Shown here piece by piece: positions 32,640 through 41,883 of a stretch of DNA of 64,000 bases (positions are counted from its first letter, which is position 1; every line of letters starts with the position of its first letter). A program made the position numbers and the translations under genes. The DNA comes from Bacillus sp. sid0103 (GTDB lineage: Bacteria; Bacillota; Bacilli; Bacillales_B; DSM-18226): the NCBI RefSeq assembly GCF_019219025.1, contig NZ_JAHUWN010000013.1, positions 1 through 64,000 of the forward strand. The letters are read 5' to 3'. The notes under the pieces were generated by a model. That model was not told where the DNA came from, made no database searches, and worked only from the letters and a program-made list of their open reading frames with translations.

Positions 32640-33608
32640 ATGACAAACAACGATATCTATACTGAAAACCTCCTAGTCAAGGTCGCCTGGTATTACTATA
32701 AGGATAATCTCACACAAACAGAGATTTCCGATTTATTAAATCTATCCAGAAATAAAGTCGTGCGTTTACTCGAACGTGCACGATCAGAAAATATTGTACA
32801 ATTTCATATTAAAGGACCTGGTGTAAATTGTTTAGAAATTGAAAAGGATCTCATTGATTCATTTAAGATTGATCATGCCTTTGTTATTCCAACTCCTAAA
32901 GATAATCTTAGCCAGTCTTTATCTAAAGCCGCTGCACAATTCCTTGAAAGCAATATTTCTACTAATGACTTAGTAGGGTTTGGATGGGGTGAAGCTGTCT
33001 CACGAACGATTGAAGCATTAACTATTGATCCTGCAATTGAAATTTCGATGGTAACCCTAACAGGTGGTGTTAACTACTATTTTCAAAAGCGGGATTATTC
33101 ATCTGAAAGTGGTCTTGATAAATTCAAGGGCGGGATTCATGTTATCCCCGCACCGTTTCTAGCATCAACAGAAGCTATGGCAAAGAATATGTTATCAGAA
33201 CCATCTGTCAGTAACATACTCGACCTTGCCAGTCTTTCTAATCATGTGGTGGTAGGAATAGGGGGCCTTTCTAACGCTTCTACGATTATTAAGGAAGAAA
33301 AGATGACTCTTAATGAATTAATCTACATTAAAAATCAAAATGCGGTGGGTGATATTTTAGGTCAATTTTTTGATGCTCAAGGGAACATTCTTGATTTACC
33401 ACATCATAATCGCGTTATTGGCACCCAGCTTAGTACCCTAAAAAAGTTACATAATGTCATCGGAGTTGCAGGTGGTGCCCTTAAAGTCGATGCCATTTAT
33501 GGTGCTTTAAAAGGAGGTTATATCGATACAATTATTACAGATGAAGAAACTGCTACAGCTTTATTAAAAAAGGAGGTTGCATTGAATGGAGTACATCCTA
33601 GTATTTGA
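32640..33608 (+). CDS. lsrR: LsrR-type SorC-family repressor
   Basis: A 322-residue SorC/DeoR-type regulator: N-terminal helix-turn-helix (LTQTEISDLLNLSRNKVVRLLERA, about residues 23-50) and a sugar-phosphate binding domain (DLVGFGWGEAVSRTIE, GIGGLSN, GVAGGALKVDAIYGALKGGYIDTIITDE). In enterobacteria LsrR represses lsr genes until bound by phospho-AI-2. It is divergent from lsrACDB and overlaps lsrK by 23 bases, the same regulator-kinase pairing as in E. coli. Confidence 0.92.
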   Translation: MTNNDIYTENLLVKVAWYYYKDNLTQTEISDLLNLSRNKVVRLLERARSENIVQFHIKGPGVNCLEIEKDLIDSFKIDHAFVIPTPKDNLSQSLSKAAAQFLESNISTNDLVGFGWGEAVSRTIEALTIDPAIEISMVTLTGGVNYYFQKRDYSSESGLDKFKGGIHVIPAPFLASTEAMAKNMLSEPSVSNILDLASLSNHVVVGIGGLSNASTIIKEEKMTLNELIYIKNQNAVGDILGQFFDAQGNILDLPHHNRVIGTQLSTLKKLHNVIGVAGGALKVDAIYGALKGGYIDTIITDEETATALLKKEVALNGVHPSI

Positions 33609-35151
33609 TGCAGGGACAGGAAGTGTAAGAGCTGTTCTCTTTGATAAAACTGGCAGGCAGGTTGCCACATCCCAATTTGAATGGACACATCTGGAAGACC
33701 CACGTTTTCCAGGTTCCATGGACTTTGATTTCAGGAAAAATTGGGAAGTTATCCAAACCTGTATATCTCAGGTACTTACTCAGTCTTGTATCGACCCCAA
33801 AGATATAAAAGCTATAAGTGCAACAAGTATGCGTGAAGGATTTGTCCTATACGATACAAATGGTAGAGAACTATGGGCATGCGCCAATGTGGATGCCCGC
33901 GCAATGGAAGAAGCGAAAGATCTAAAAAATAATGACCCTGAGCTTGAAAAAAAGCTATATGAATTATCGGGACAAACGTTTGCTTTGGGTGCTCTTCCCC
34001 GCCTTCTTTGGATAAAAAACAAACAACCTGAAGTCTACGAACAAATTTCCTACTTAACTATGATAAACGATTGGATCCTCTATAAACTCACAAACAAACT
34101 TCAAGTAGACCCTTCCAACGGCTGTACAACAGGACTTTTTGATTTAAAAAATCGAGCTTGGACCCCTGCAATTGCTGAAGCTTGTCATCTAAAAAGCAAT
34201 ATTTTTCCACCAGTTAATGAAGCCGGAGAACTGCTTGGAGTCATACCAGAGTCCATCGCATCTTTTACCGGGCTTGCTGTAGGAACCCCTGTCATTAGCG
34301 GTGGAGGTGATGCCCAGCTGGCAGCTGTCGGAGTGGGTGCGATTAAGGATGGTCAAACCTTTATTTGCGGTGGCAGCTTCTGGCAGCAGGAAATTAATAT
34401 TAAGGCACCGATTGTAGATACAAATAATCGGGTTCGTGTTAACTGCCACGCTATCCCTGAACTTTGGCAAATCGAAACGATCGCCTTCTTCCCTGGACTT
34501 GTCATGAGATGGTTTAGAGATGCCTTTTGTGAAACAGAGAAGCTCGAGGCCGCACAAACAGGGAAAGATACTTATGAAATTCTTGAAGAAAAAGCAAAAG
34601 ATGTCCCTGTAGGATCAAATGGAATTATCCCTATTTTCTCAGATGTCATGGATTATATCTCATGGAGACATGCATCCCCCTCCTTTTTAAACCTCACCTT
34701 AGACCCTAACAAAACCGGAAAAAAAGAAATTTTCAAATCAATTCAAGAAAATGCCGCACTCGTTTCCTATGGTAATTTAAAACTTGTTGAAGAGGTTACG
34801 GGGCACTATCCGACTGAAGCTATATTTGCAGGAGGAGGTTCGAAAGGTAAGCTTTGGAGCCAAACACTAGCCGATGTGCTCGGAATTCCTGTAAAAGTCC
34901 CTGTTGAAAAAGAAGCAGCAGCACTTGGTACAGCCATTATGGCAGGACTTGGTGTTGGTTTATTCCCCAGCCTAGAATCCGCAATTACTGAATTCGTGAA
35001 ATGGGAAAGAATTCACTATCCTAACCAAGAAAACCACCAAAAATATCTCTCAATCTACGAAAACTGGCGTAATGTTTATAGCGAACAACTTAAATTGGCT
35101 GATTCAGGCAAGACAAATCATATGTGGATTGCACCTGGGTTAACCATATAA
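33586..35151 (+). CDS. lsrK: Autoinducer-2 kinase LsrK
   Basis: A 521-residue FGGY kinase with N-terminal ILVFDAGTGSVRAVLFDKTG and typical LsrK segments (ATSMREGFVLYD, NVDARA, GGSFWQQEINI, IFAGGGSKGKLWSQTLADVLGIPVKVP). It phosphorylates linear AI-2 (DPD) in the cytoplasm, trapping it and making the LsrR inducer. AGGAGG is nine bases before the ATG, inside the end of lsrR. Confidence 0.93.
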   Translation: MEYILVFDAGTGSVRAVLFDKTGRQVATSQFEWTHLEDPRFPGSMDFDFRKNWEVIQTCISQVLTQSCIDPKDIKAISATSMREGFVLYDTNGRELWACANVDARAMEEAKDLKNNDPELEKKLYELSGQTFALGALPRLLWIKNKQPEVYEQISYLTMINDWILYKLTNKLQVDPSNGCTTGLFDLKNRAWTPAIAEACHLKSNIFPPVNEAGELLGVIPESIASFTGLAVGTPVISGGGDAQLAAVGVGAIKDGQTFICGGSFWQQEINIKAPIVDTNNRVRVNCHAIPELWQIETIAFFPGLVMRWFRDAFCETEKLEAAQTGKDTYEILEEKAKDVPVGSNGIIPIFSDVMDYISWRHASPSFLNLTLDPNKTGKKEIFKSIQENAALVSYGNLKLVEEVTGHYPTEAIFAGGGSKGKLWSQTLADVLGIPVKVPVEKEAAALGTAIMAGLGVGLFPSLESAITEFVKWERIHYPNQENHQKYLSIYENWRNVYSEQLKLADSGKTNHMWIAPGLTI

Positions 35152-35171
35152 TTTGAAAGGGGGTGAAACAA

Positions 35172-35525
35172 TTGTTTCACACAAGTGAAGAAAATAATGA
35201 ATATCGTTATGGCAGCCATGGACCAAAATACTTAACAAAAGGACCAAACGTTGATATTGGTGTTGTTCTTTTAAAACCAGGTGATGATCACGATAATCAC
35301 TATCATACAACTTGCGAAGAAATCTTCTATATTCTTGAGGGAGAAATAGATATTTATATAAATGGTCAACCTGTCCACGTTAAACCCGGTGATATGCTTC
35401 AGGTGAGACCTATGGAAGCACACTACTTAAAAAATACGAATACCATTGATTTTAAAGCGGTGTTTATAAAGTCACCACATATAAGTGAAAGAGATTCAGT
35501 TATCGTTGAAAATCCAATAATCTAG
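35172..35525 (+). CDS. Cupin protein in the lsr operon, possible LsrG substitute
   Basis: A 117-residue single-domain cupin. Metal-ligand pattern HDNHYHTTCEEIFYILEGE and the second cupin motif PGDMLQVRPMEAHYL are clear. It sits between lsrK and lsrF, 12 bases before lsrF. Enterobacterial operons have LsrG (an ABM-fold isomerase turning phospho-DPD into the LsrF substrate) near this place, and none is seen here, so this cupin may do that isomerisation. Start is TTG eight bases after AAAGGGGG; GTG at 35163 is an alternative. Function is inference. Confidence 0.8.
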   Translation: MFHTSEENNEYRYGSHGPKYLTKGPNVDIGVVLLKPGDDHDNHYHTTCEEIFYILEGEIDIYINGQPVHVKPGDMLQVRPMEAHYLKNTNTIDFKAVFIKSPHISERDSVIVENPII

Positions 35526-35537
35526 GAGTGAAAGCAA

Positions 35538-36329
35538 ATGAATTGGGGATTTAAAAATAGAATGAATCAAATATTACCAAATGGAAGGGCTGTTATGTTA
35601 GCCATTGACCACGGCTATTTTCTAGGCCCTATCCATGGTCTAGAAAAACCTGGTGAGACAGTTAAGAATCTGTTACCACATACAGACTCATTATTTGTTA
35701 CACGAGGTACGCTTGATTCCTGTATTCCAGAAAGCGTAAGTAAACCAATGCTCTTAAGAGTTTCAGGAGGCCCAAGCGTTTTAAGCGACCTTTCCAATGA
35801 ACGAATTGTAACTCCAATAAAAGAAGCCATTCGACATAATGTTGTCGGTGTAGGCGTATCTATTTTTATAGGGTCTCAATATGAAACTCAAACGGTTAAT
35901 AACTTAGCGAATGTGGTGACTGAATCACATGAATATGGCATCCCAGTTCTAGCTATTACAGCCGTTGGAAAGGAATTAGAAAAGCGTGATGCCAGATTCC
36001 TTGGCTTAGCCTCACGTATTGCGGCCGAAATGGGGGCAGATATTGTTAAAACGTATTATTGCGAGGATTTCGAAAAGGTAACTAGCACATGCCCAGTACC
36101 AATCGTTATCGCAGGAGGGCCAAAATTAGATACTATTAAAGATGCTCTTGACCTTACTTATAACGCGATGCAACAAGGTGCCGCCGGGGTTGATATGGGC
36201 CGAAATATCTGGCAATCGGAATATCCTGAAGCAATGATTCGCGCGATAAACGGGATTGTCCATAAAAATTTAGATGTCAAAGAAGCATTAGAATTATATT
36301 CACAGCTTACACAGACTAAAGTATATTGA
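35538..36329 (+). CDS. lsrF: LsrF, phospho-AI-2 thiolase
   Basis: A 263-residue class I aldolase-fold enzyme resembling LsrF (3-hydroxy-5-phosphonooxypentane-2,4-dione thiolase): AVMLAIDHGYFLGPIHGLE, VGVGVSIFIGS, the Schiff-base-type lysine K171 in ADIVKTYYCEDF, and IAGGPKL. It cleaves the phospho-AI-2 isomer with CoA to acetyl-CoA and dihydroxyacetone phosphate, ending the signal. Last gene of the lsrRK operon. Shine-Dalgarno TAGGAGTG. Confidence 0.93.
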   Translation: MNWGFKNRMNQILPNGRAVMLAIDHGYFLGPIHGLEKPGETVKNLLPHTDSLFVTRGTLDSCIPESVSKPMLLRVSGGPSVLSDLSNERIVTPIKEAIRHNVVGVGVSIFIGSQYETQTVNNLANVVTESHEYGIPVLAITAVGKELEKRDARFLGLASRIAAEMGADIVKTYYCEDFEKVTSTCPVPIVIAGGPKLDTIKDALDLTYNAMQQGAAGVDMGRNIWQSEYPEAMIRAINGIVHKNLDVKEALELYSQLTQTKVY

Positions 36330-36471
36330 ATCATAAGTAGAAATCTCCATCCACGCCGCTCACATTCCATTGTGAGTGATACTTCATAGAATGCTAATAA
36401 TAGCCATATCATCAGGATCTTTCTTCCATTCATACCCTTTCATTCGAAACCATCAATTCTACAAATTTTTT

Positions 36472-36502
36472 AGGGCGAACAGGAATAAATCCTGTTCGCC
36501 CT
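36472..36502. terminator. Hairpin between lsrF and cysA
   Basis: AGGGCGAACAGGA / TCCTGTTCGCCCT, a 13-bp stem with ATAAA loop. The following plus-strand TATTTTAAAT is a weak U-run. It separates the convergent lsr and sulfate operons. Confidence 0.75.
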
Positions 36503-36505
36503 ATT

Positions 36506-37576
36506 TTAAATAGTATAATCCTCAGGGATAAAAACCTTTAATTGTTTCGGTTTTACAAACACTTCTTCTCCTGTTTTTAGATTGAGACTTCGAAATTGCT
36601 CCTTTCTTAATTCCACTTCCAAATAATCACCATTATCCTTCCGAATCAATTCGAGTTGGACGGCAGCTCCCACCAAATGAATATAATTAATTTTTGCAGA
36701 AACTGAATCCAGGCTTGCTTCTCTTTCGATACTTATATCATGCGGGCGAACATAACCAACTGCCTCGGTATTCTGTGTCCCCGAAAATTCCGGGGCATCG
36801 ACTTCAAAATTACCGTGCCGTAATTTCCCGTTATGCAGGCGCCCTTTAAACAAATTCACATTTCCTAAAAAGTGATACACAAAAGGACTGTTCGGGTTTT
36901 CATAAACTTCCTCTGGTGTGCCGATTTGTTCGATCTTTCCTTCATTCATTACGACCACTCGATCGGCAACGTCCAGCGCCTCCTCTTGATCATGTGTCAC
37001 AAAAATGCTCGTAATCTGGTAATCATCATGAAGCTTTCTTAACCATCTGCGAAGGTCTTTTCGGACCTTGGCATCTAAAGCCCCAAATGGTTCATCTAAC
37101 AGCAGAACCTTGGGCTCAACTGCTAATGCCCGTGCTAATGCCACCCGCTGCCGTTGACCTCCAGACAAATGGGATGGATACCTATCGGCAAAGGCCTCTA
37201 GTTTTACTAGCTTTAGTAATTCCATAACTTTATCTTTTATTTCATTTTTAGAAGGGCGTGTTTTTCTTGGCCGCACTTTTAATCCATAAGCAACATTATC
37301 AAAAACAGTCATATGACGAAACAAGGCATAATGCTGAAATACAAATCCTACTTTCCGTTCCTTTGTACTGATATAAGTGATGTCTTCTTCCCCAAACAGA
37401 ATCGCGCCTTGATTGGCAGCTTCTAAGCCTGCAATAATCCTGAGCAGCGATGTTTTCCCAGAACCGGACGGACCAAGCAGGGCAACGAGTTCCCCCGTTT
37501 GAATATCAAGATTAATTTGATCAAGGGCTTGGAAGTTTCCAAATGATTTTGAGATATTTTGGATTTGTATGCTCAT
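36506..37576 (-). CDS. cysA: Sulfate ABC transporter ATP-binding protein
   Basis: A 356-residue ATPase: Walker [10 protein letters not shown], signature [27 protein letters not shown], switch histidine in [16 protein letters not shown], then a C-terminal TOBE-like domain. It drives sulfate/thiosulfate import with CysT and CysW. AAGGAG is nine bases before the ATG, which follows the cysW stop immediately. Last gene of sbp-cysT-cysW-cysA. Confidence 0.93.
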   Translation of the reverse strand: MSIQIQNISKSFGNFQALDQINLDIQTGELVALLGPSGSGKTSLLRIIAGLEAANQGAILFGEEDITYISTKERKVGFVFQHYALFRHMTVFDNVAYGLKVRPRKTRPSKNEIKDKVMELLKLVKLEAFADRYPSHLSGGQRQRVALARALAVEPKVLLLDEPFGALDAKVRKDLRRWLRKLHDDYQITSIFVTHDQEEALDVADRVVVMNEGKIEQIGTPEEVYENPNSPFVYHFLGNVNLFKGRLHNGKLRHGNFEVDAPEFSGTQNTEAVGYVRPHDISIEREASLDSVSAKINYIHLVGAAVQLELIRKDNGDYLEVELRKEQFRSLNLKTGEEVFVKPKQLKVFIPEDYTI

Positions 37577-37577
37577 C

Positions 37578-38468
37578 TTAATGCGCTCCTTCTTCAGATT
37601 CAAATGACTTTCTGGCTTTCCACTCAATTACATTTTTTACAATGAGCGTGATGATGGCGAACAATGACATTAAGGAAGCCACTGCAAAGGCAGCGGAAAA
37701 TTGATATTCATTGTATAAAATTTCGATATGGAGCGGCATCGTATTGGTCAATCCGCGGATATGTCCCGAAACAACCGAAACGGCCCCAAACTCACCAATT
37801 GCACGAGCACTGCAGAGGATTATCCCATATAATAGTCCCCATTTAATATTTGGCAAAGTCACCAAAAGGAATGTCTTCCAGCCGCTCGCTCCCAGCGTCA
37901 AAGATGCTTCCTCATCGGACGTCCCCTGTGTTTGCATTAAGGGAATCAGCTCCCGGGCGACAAAAGGCAGCGTCACTAAAAGCGTCGCCAATGCAATTCC
38001 GGGTACCGCGAAGATGATTTTGATATTATGATCGATTAACCATTGTCCAAATAAGCCATGGGCACTAAATAATAGAACAAACACCAATCCAGCAATGACT
38101 GGGGAGATGGCAAATGGCAAATCAATAATCGTAATTAATAGACTTTTCCCCTTAAAATTGAACTTGGTAACCGCCCAGGCCGCTGCCACACCAAAGATGG
38201 CATTAAGCGGTACCGTAATTAGGGTAATAATCAGTGTCAACTTAATAGCCGATAACGCGTCTGGATTGCTAATCGCCTCAAGAAAAACTGCTGCGCCTTT
38301 ATCAAAGGCTTTAATAAAAATGGCAACCAGTGGTAATACCAAAAACAAGCCCAAAAACGCTAATGCGAGTGTGATGAGTGCCCAACGGATGAATCGCGGT
38401 TCTGAATTGTGTGTTGTCGTTAGAGGCTGTGTACTTGTTGAGTATTGGATTGGAACATTTCCAGCCAT
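37578..38468 (-). CDS. cysW: Sulfate ABC transporter permease CysW
   Basis: A 296-residue permease with six membrane helices and the EAA-type loop ([29 protein letters not shown]). It pairs with CysT. GGGAGG lies five bases before the ATG. The N-terminal 25 residues are polar and rich in Thr, as in other Bacillus CysW proteins. Second permease of the operon. Confidence 0.92.
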   Translation of the reverse strand: MAGNVPIQYSTSTQPLTTTHNSEPRFIRWALITLALAFLGLFLVLPLVAIFIKAFDKGAAVFLEAISNPDALSAIKLTLIITLITVPLNAIFGVAAAWAVTKFNFKGKSLLITIIDLPFAISPVIAGLVFVLLFSAHGLFGQWLIDHNIKIIFAVPGIALATLLVTLPFVARELIPLMQTQGTSDEEASLTLGASGWKTFLLVTLPNIKWGLLYGIILCSARAIGEFGAVSVVSGHIRGLTNTMPLHIEILYNEYQFSAAFAVASLMSLFAIITLIVKNVIEWKARKSFESEEGAH

Positions 38469-38538
38469 AGTTACCTCCCTCTGAACTAAAAGTAGATTTA
38501 ATTGCGAATCGGATAAATCTCCTCTAAAACAAGGAAAT

Positions 38539-39372
38539 CTAAATAAACTTCCGATTCGTCCACCACTGCAATACGTTAATAATAAGAAGAATGGTAAACG
38601 AAAAAATCAGCATGACTGCTGCAATCGCTGTTGCTCCGGCATAATCATATTGTTCTAGTTTCGTCATGATTAGTAGTGGGGTGATTTCTGTCCGCATTGG
38701 CATATTTCCAGCAATAAAGACCACCGAGCCGTATTCACCGAGGGCCCTGGCGAAGGCTATCGCGAAACCTGTTAACGCTGCCGGCAGTATTTCTGGAAAA
38801 ATAACTTTTACAAATGTTTGCATCCGGTTTGCCCCTAAACTAGCGGACGCTTCTTCTATTTCTTTATCCAAGCTTTGCAGTACGGGTTGTACGGTTCGCA
38901 CGACAAAGGGCAGCCCGATAAACGTTAATGCCAGCGTAATCCCGAGCGGAGTAAACGCCACCTTAAAACTTAAAAGCTGTCCGACCCAGCCGTTTTCCGT
39001 ATACAACGTTGTTAATGCGATCCCGGCAATCGCTGTCGGTAAGGCAAACGGCAAATCAACTAGTCCATCGATGATTCGGCGGCCTGGAAAATGATAACGG
39101 ACCAGCACCCATGCGATTAATACGCCAAAAATAACATTAATAACTGCGGCGGAAAAGGCGGCACCAAAGCTCAATTTGTAGGAGGCCACCACCCTCGGAT
39201 CTGAAATCGTCCCCCAAATTTTTGACCACTCGACAGTCACAGAATTAATAAAGATCATGGATAATGGCAAAATGACAAGGATGCTTATATAAAACATCGT
39301 AAACCCTAACGACAGGCCGAATCCCGGCAGCACACTATTTCTTTTCATTTTTAAACTTGCTAATCGAGCCAT
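38539..39372 (-). CDS. cysT: Sulfate ABC transporter permease CysT
   Basis: A 277-residue permease with six membrane helices and the loop [29 protein letters not shown]; also [18 protein letters not shown] typical of CysT. The start at 39372 (MARLASLK) follows GGAAGGGG by eight bases; the 16 in-frame codons upstream are not protein-like. It forms the sulfate channel with CysW. Confidence 0.92.
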   Translation of the reverse strand: MARLASLKMKRNSVLPGFGLSLGFTMFYISILVILPLSMIFINSVTVEWSKIWGTISDPRVVASYKLSFGAAFSAAVINVIFGVLIAWVLVRYHFPGRRIIDGLVDLPFALPTAIAGIALTTLYTENGWVGQLLSFKVAFTPLGITLALTFIGLPFVVRTVQPVLQSLDKEIEEASASLGANRMQTFVKVIFPEILPAALTGFAIAFARALGEYGSVVFIAGNMPMRTEITPLLIMTKLEQYDYAGATAIAAVMLIFSFTILLIINVLQWWTNRKFI

Positions 39373-39456
39373 GAGGTTGACCCCTTCCAGATAATATACA
39401 TGTAGGGCGCCTTCCATCATACTTGATGGAGGACACCCGTCTAACTGAACTACTTC

Positions 39457-40527
39457 TTATGGCTGATAAATCTGATCAAACGTCCCGCCATCACTAAAGT
39501 GCGTTTCTTGTGCTTTTTTCCATCCGCCAAAATCTTTGTCAATTGTGACTAAATTAATTTTTGGAAAGACATCTGCATACTTGTCAAGAATCGCTTGATT
39601 ACGCGGGCGATAATAATTCTTAGCGATAATTTCCTGTCCTACATCACTGTATAAATAATTCAAATAGGCCTCAGCTACCTCTTTCGTTCCCTTTTTCTCG
39701 ACGTTCTTATCGACCACGGCAACTGGCGGTTCAGCCAGAATACTTATGGATGGGACGACAATCTCAAACTTGTCTTTTCCTAATTCATTAAGAGTTAAGA
39801 AGGCTTCATTCTCCCATGCTATTAAAACATCACCAATGCCTCGTTCAACGAAAGTAGTTGTTGCCCCGCGTGCACCAGAATCTAAAACTTCAACATTTTT
39901 ATATAGTTGGCTCATAAATTTCTTAATTTTCGTTTCATCACCATTGAATTTATCTTTTGCATACGCCCAAGCAGCTAAGTAATTCCATCGGGCACCACCT
40001 GATGTCTTTGGGTTTGGGGTAATGACGGAAGTCCCCTTTTTCGTTAAATCATCCCAATCCTTAATCCCCTTTGGATTCCCTTTTTTCACTAGAAACACAA
40101 TGGTTGACGTATATGGTGTCGAATTATCCTTCAGATTCTTTTGCCAATCCTTTGAAAGCAAGCCGCCAAGATTAGCGATTTCATCAATGTCATAAGCTAA
40201 TGCCAATGTCACCACATCTGCCTCAAGCCCATCAATAACAGCACGGCCTTGTTTCCCAGAACCACCATGTGATTGTTGAATTGTCACCTTTTGCCCTGTT
40301 TTATTTTCCCAATACTTAGCGAATTCTCCGTTAAACTCTTCATAAAGTTCTCTGGTTGGGTCATATGAGACATTTAATAATTGAACAGGTTCTTTCGTTT
40401 TTGCGGTTTCCTGTTTGGTTCCTCCATCCTTTTTCTCAGAGCTTTGGTTACTTGCTTGACTGCCGCATCCGGCCAAAATAAGAGCGATTAGAATGAGTAC
40501 TGTTGTAAATTTGTAAGCTAATTTCAT
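39457..40527 (-). CDS. sbp: Sulfate-binding lipoprotein Sbp
   Basis: A 356-residue solute-binding lipoprotein (lipobox LILAGC, Cys21). The pattern [48 protein letters not shown] and [21 protein letters not shown] is that of sulfate-binding proteins, with the sulfate-contact SHGGSGKQ and NPKTSGG loops intact. It delivers sulfate to CysTWA. GGAGG precedes the ATG. A GC-rich dispersed element and a structured RNA region separate it from yezD upstream. Confidence 0.94.
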   Translation of the reverse strand: MKLAYKFTTVLILIALILAGCGSQASNQSSEKKDGGTKQETAKTKEPVQLLNVSYDPTRELYEEFNGEFAKYWENKTGQKVTIQQSHGGSGKQGRAVIDGLEADVVTLALAYDIDEIANLGGLLSKDWQKNLKDNSTPYTSTIVFLVKKGNPKGIKDWDDLTKKGTSVITPNPKTSGGARWNYLAAWAYAKDKFNGDETKIKKFMSQLYKNVEVLDSGARGATTTFVERGIGDVLIAWENEAFLTLNELGKDKFEIVVPSISILAEPPVAVVDKNVEKKGTKEVAEAYLNYLYSDVGQEIIAKNYYRPRNQAILDKYADVFPKINLVTIDKDFGGWKKAQETHFSDGGTFDQIYQP

Positions 40528-40575
40528 TTGTCATTTCCTCCTTTTTTTAAACAAAAAGCTGTGTTAGACCTTGCC

Positions 40576-40664
40576 GTTGATTTCCGCTTCAGGCGCGTGC
40601 GGTTCGCGGGTGGTCCGGGGAGCCTCCTCCCACAGGAGTCTTCGCGCCTTCCTCTCCAATCAAC
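40576..40664. repeat. GC-rich dispersed element, copy 2
   Basis: An 89-bp GC-rich segment bounded by GTTGAT and ATCAAC, the shortest of three. Its reverse complement aligns with copy 1 (GGAGAGGAAGGCGCGAAGACTC). It lies between the structured element and sbp, so it is transcribed as part of the sulfate mRNA leader. Confidence 0.75.
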
Positions 40665-40699
40665 TTGGCTTTAAAATCAACAATGACCTTTAACACAGA

Positions 40700-40822
40700 T
40701 AAATAAAAAAGACTACCTATTTTAGCGCTATTCCATACAAATTAGTGGCTGCGTTTCGGTCTTACGATAAGACTCGTCACAGCTTTGCTCATCTATTGGA
40801 AAGTCTAGAAAAATAAGTAGCC
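40700..40822 (-). ncRNA. Structured RNA element between yezD and sbp
   Basis: On the minus strand GGCTACTTATTTT (40822-40810) pairs over 13 positions with AAAATAGGTAGTC (40723-40711), followed directly by TTTTTT. Inside are nested helices TTCCA/TGGAA, GCTG/CAGC and a perfect GTCTTA-TCG-TAAGAC hairpin (40759-40773), with unpaired TGACGA and CGAAACG facing each other. It looks like an aptamer-sized fold coupled to a terminator. It does not match the S-box consensus, nor any riboswitch class I can name. Confidence 0.55.
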
Positions 40823-40875
40823 TTCAGTGGACTGATCGGCTATACGTTTAAAAATAAACCCTATAATAAGTGTGG

Positions 40876-41046
40876 TCACTTTTGTTCTTTAGGGGTGTAC
40901 TTTTTTTGTTGGGCAAATCGAGTTTTCTCCGTTTTATCAATTTGGGTAATGGTGCCGTCATGAACGGTTATGACAACAGAACCGTACTCGATTCCTTTTA
41001 GTATTGATAGAATATAATTCGCTTTTGCTGAATCTATAATTGCCAT
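40876..41046 (-). CDS. yezD: YezD-like small protein (DUF2292)
   Basis: A 56-residue protein (MAIIDSAKANYILSILKGIE..., then YGSVVITVHDGTITQIDKTE) matching Bacillus YezD/DUF2292, which accompanies sulfur assimilation genes. GAGAGGATGAT precedes the ATG. It is the first gene before the sulfate transporter operon and is separated from sbp by the structured element, so it may be transcribed alone or with sbp depending on that element. Biochemical role unknown. Confidence 0.85.
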   Translation of the reverse strand: MAIIDSAKANYILSILKGIEYGSVVITVHDGTITQIDKTEKTRFAQQKKYTPKEQK

Positions 41047-41180
41047 CGTATCATCCTCTCTTAATCTCCTAATTTCACATAAGAATACTTGGTTTTATGG
41101 TAAAAAAAGATTTCAATGACGGACAACAATGCGGACTCCACTTACTAATCGGAGAATTCATGATCAGTCTCCCTTCTAAT

Positions 41181-41222
41181 AAAAAAGCCTATACCCCTAT
41201 CTAACTAAGAGTATAAGCCTTT
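41181..41222 (-). terminator. Terminator of the GNAT gene
   Basis: AAGGCTTATAC pairs with GTATAGGCTTT (two G-U pairs) followed by TTTTTT on the minus strand. Confidence 0.8.
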
Positions 41223-41349
41223 GGTTTTCCAATCAGCTTGATATTCAATTAATCTCTCGTTTTAAATCTATTTGAATTATTTACATTTTATTCTGACTTT
41301 TCCTACCTGTCAAGTGGGTTTTTAAAAATTATCTGATTGGAACTAATTT

Positions 41350-41853
41350 TCATTCAAAAGTAAGTCGAAACGCTTTCACAATGATACCGTCATTCGCAGG
41401 TTCAAAGTCAAATTGCGGTAAACGTTCAAAACCAAGATGTTCATAAAGCCTCATCGCACTTTTCATAAAATCCGCGGTATGCAGGCCGACCGATTGAAAT
41501 CCTTGCTGTTTTGCCCGCCTTATACATTCAGTAATCAACGCAGCTGCTACCCCTTTACCTCGAGCCTGTCGTGTTACTGCAAGCATTCGGATTTCGGGAA
41601 AATCCAGTTCATCTACCAATCCTTCGTAAGCATCCGTTTTGGCTGGAAATAACGCCACACTGCCCACGATTTCCCCATCAATCTCCGCCACTATTCGTGC
41701 CACCTCTGCCTGCAAATCTGCTTCTGACGAGATACCTTGTTTAAGGGCGTTCCAGTGTTCTCCAGGTATATTCTCTGCATGTTCTTCATAGGCCTGAACT
41801 CTTTGTTCTCGAATGAATGGTAACTCATTTACTTCAGCATCACGAATAATCAT
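41350..41853 (-). CDS. GNAT N-acetyltransferase
   Basis: A 167-residue GNAT protein: motif A MLAVTRQARGKGVAAALITECIRRA and motif B region GLHTADFMKSAMRLYEHLGFERL. AGGTGG just before the ATG supports the start. It lies 30 bases downstream of the glutathione-transferase-like gene and probably shares its transcript. Acceptor unknown. Confidence 0.87.
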   Translation of the reverse strand: MIIRDAEVNELPFIREQRVQAYEEHAENIPGEHWNALKQGISSEADLQAEVARIVAEIDGEIVGSVALFPAKTDAYEGLVDELDFPEIRMLAVTRQARGKGVAAALITECIRRAKQQGFQSVGLHTADFMKSAMRLYEHLGFERLPQFDFEPANDGIIVKAFRLTFE

Positions 41854-41883
41854 TTCTCCACCTGCCTCTAGTCTGTATTTCTC

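Noticed and set aside
40700..40822. SAM (S-box), cobalamin, c-di-GMP or T-box riboswitch before sbp
   Set aside because: I compared the conserved cores from memory and none fits; the element is reported as unclassified structure instead.
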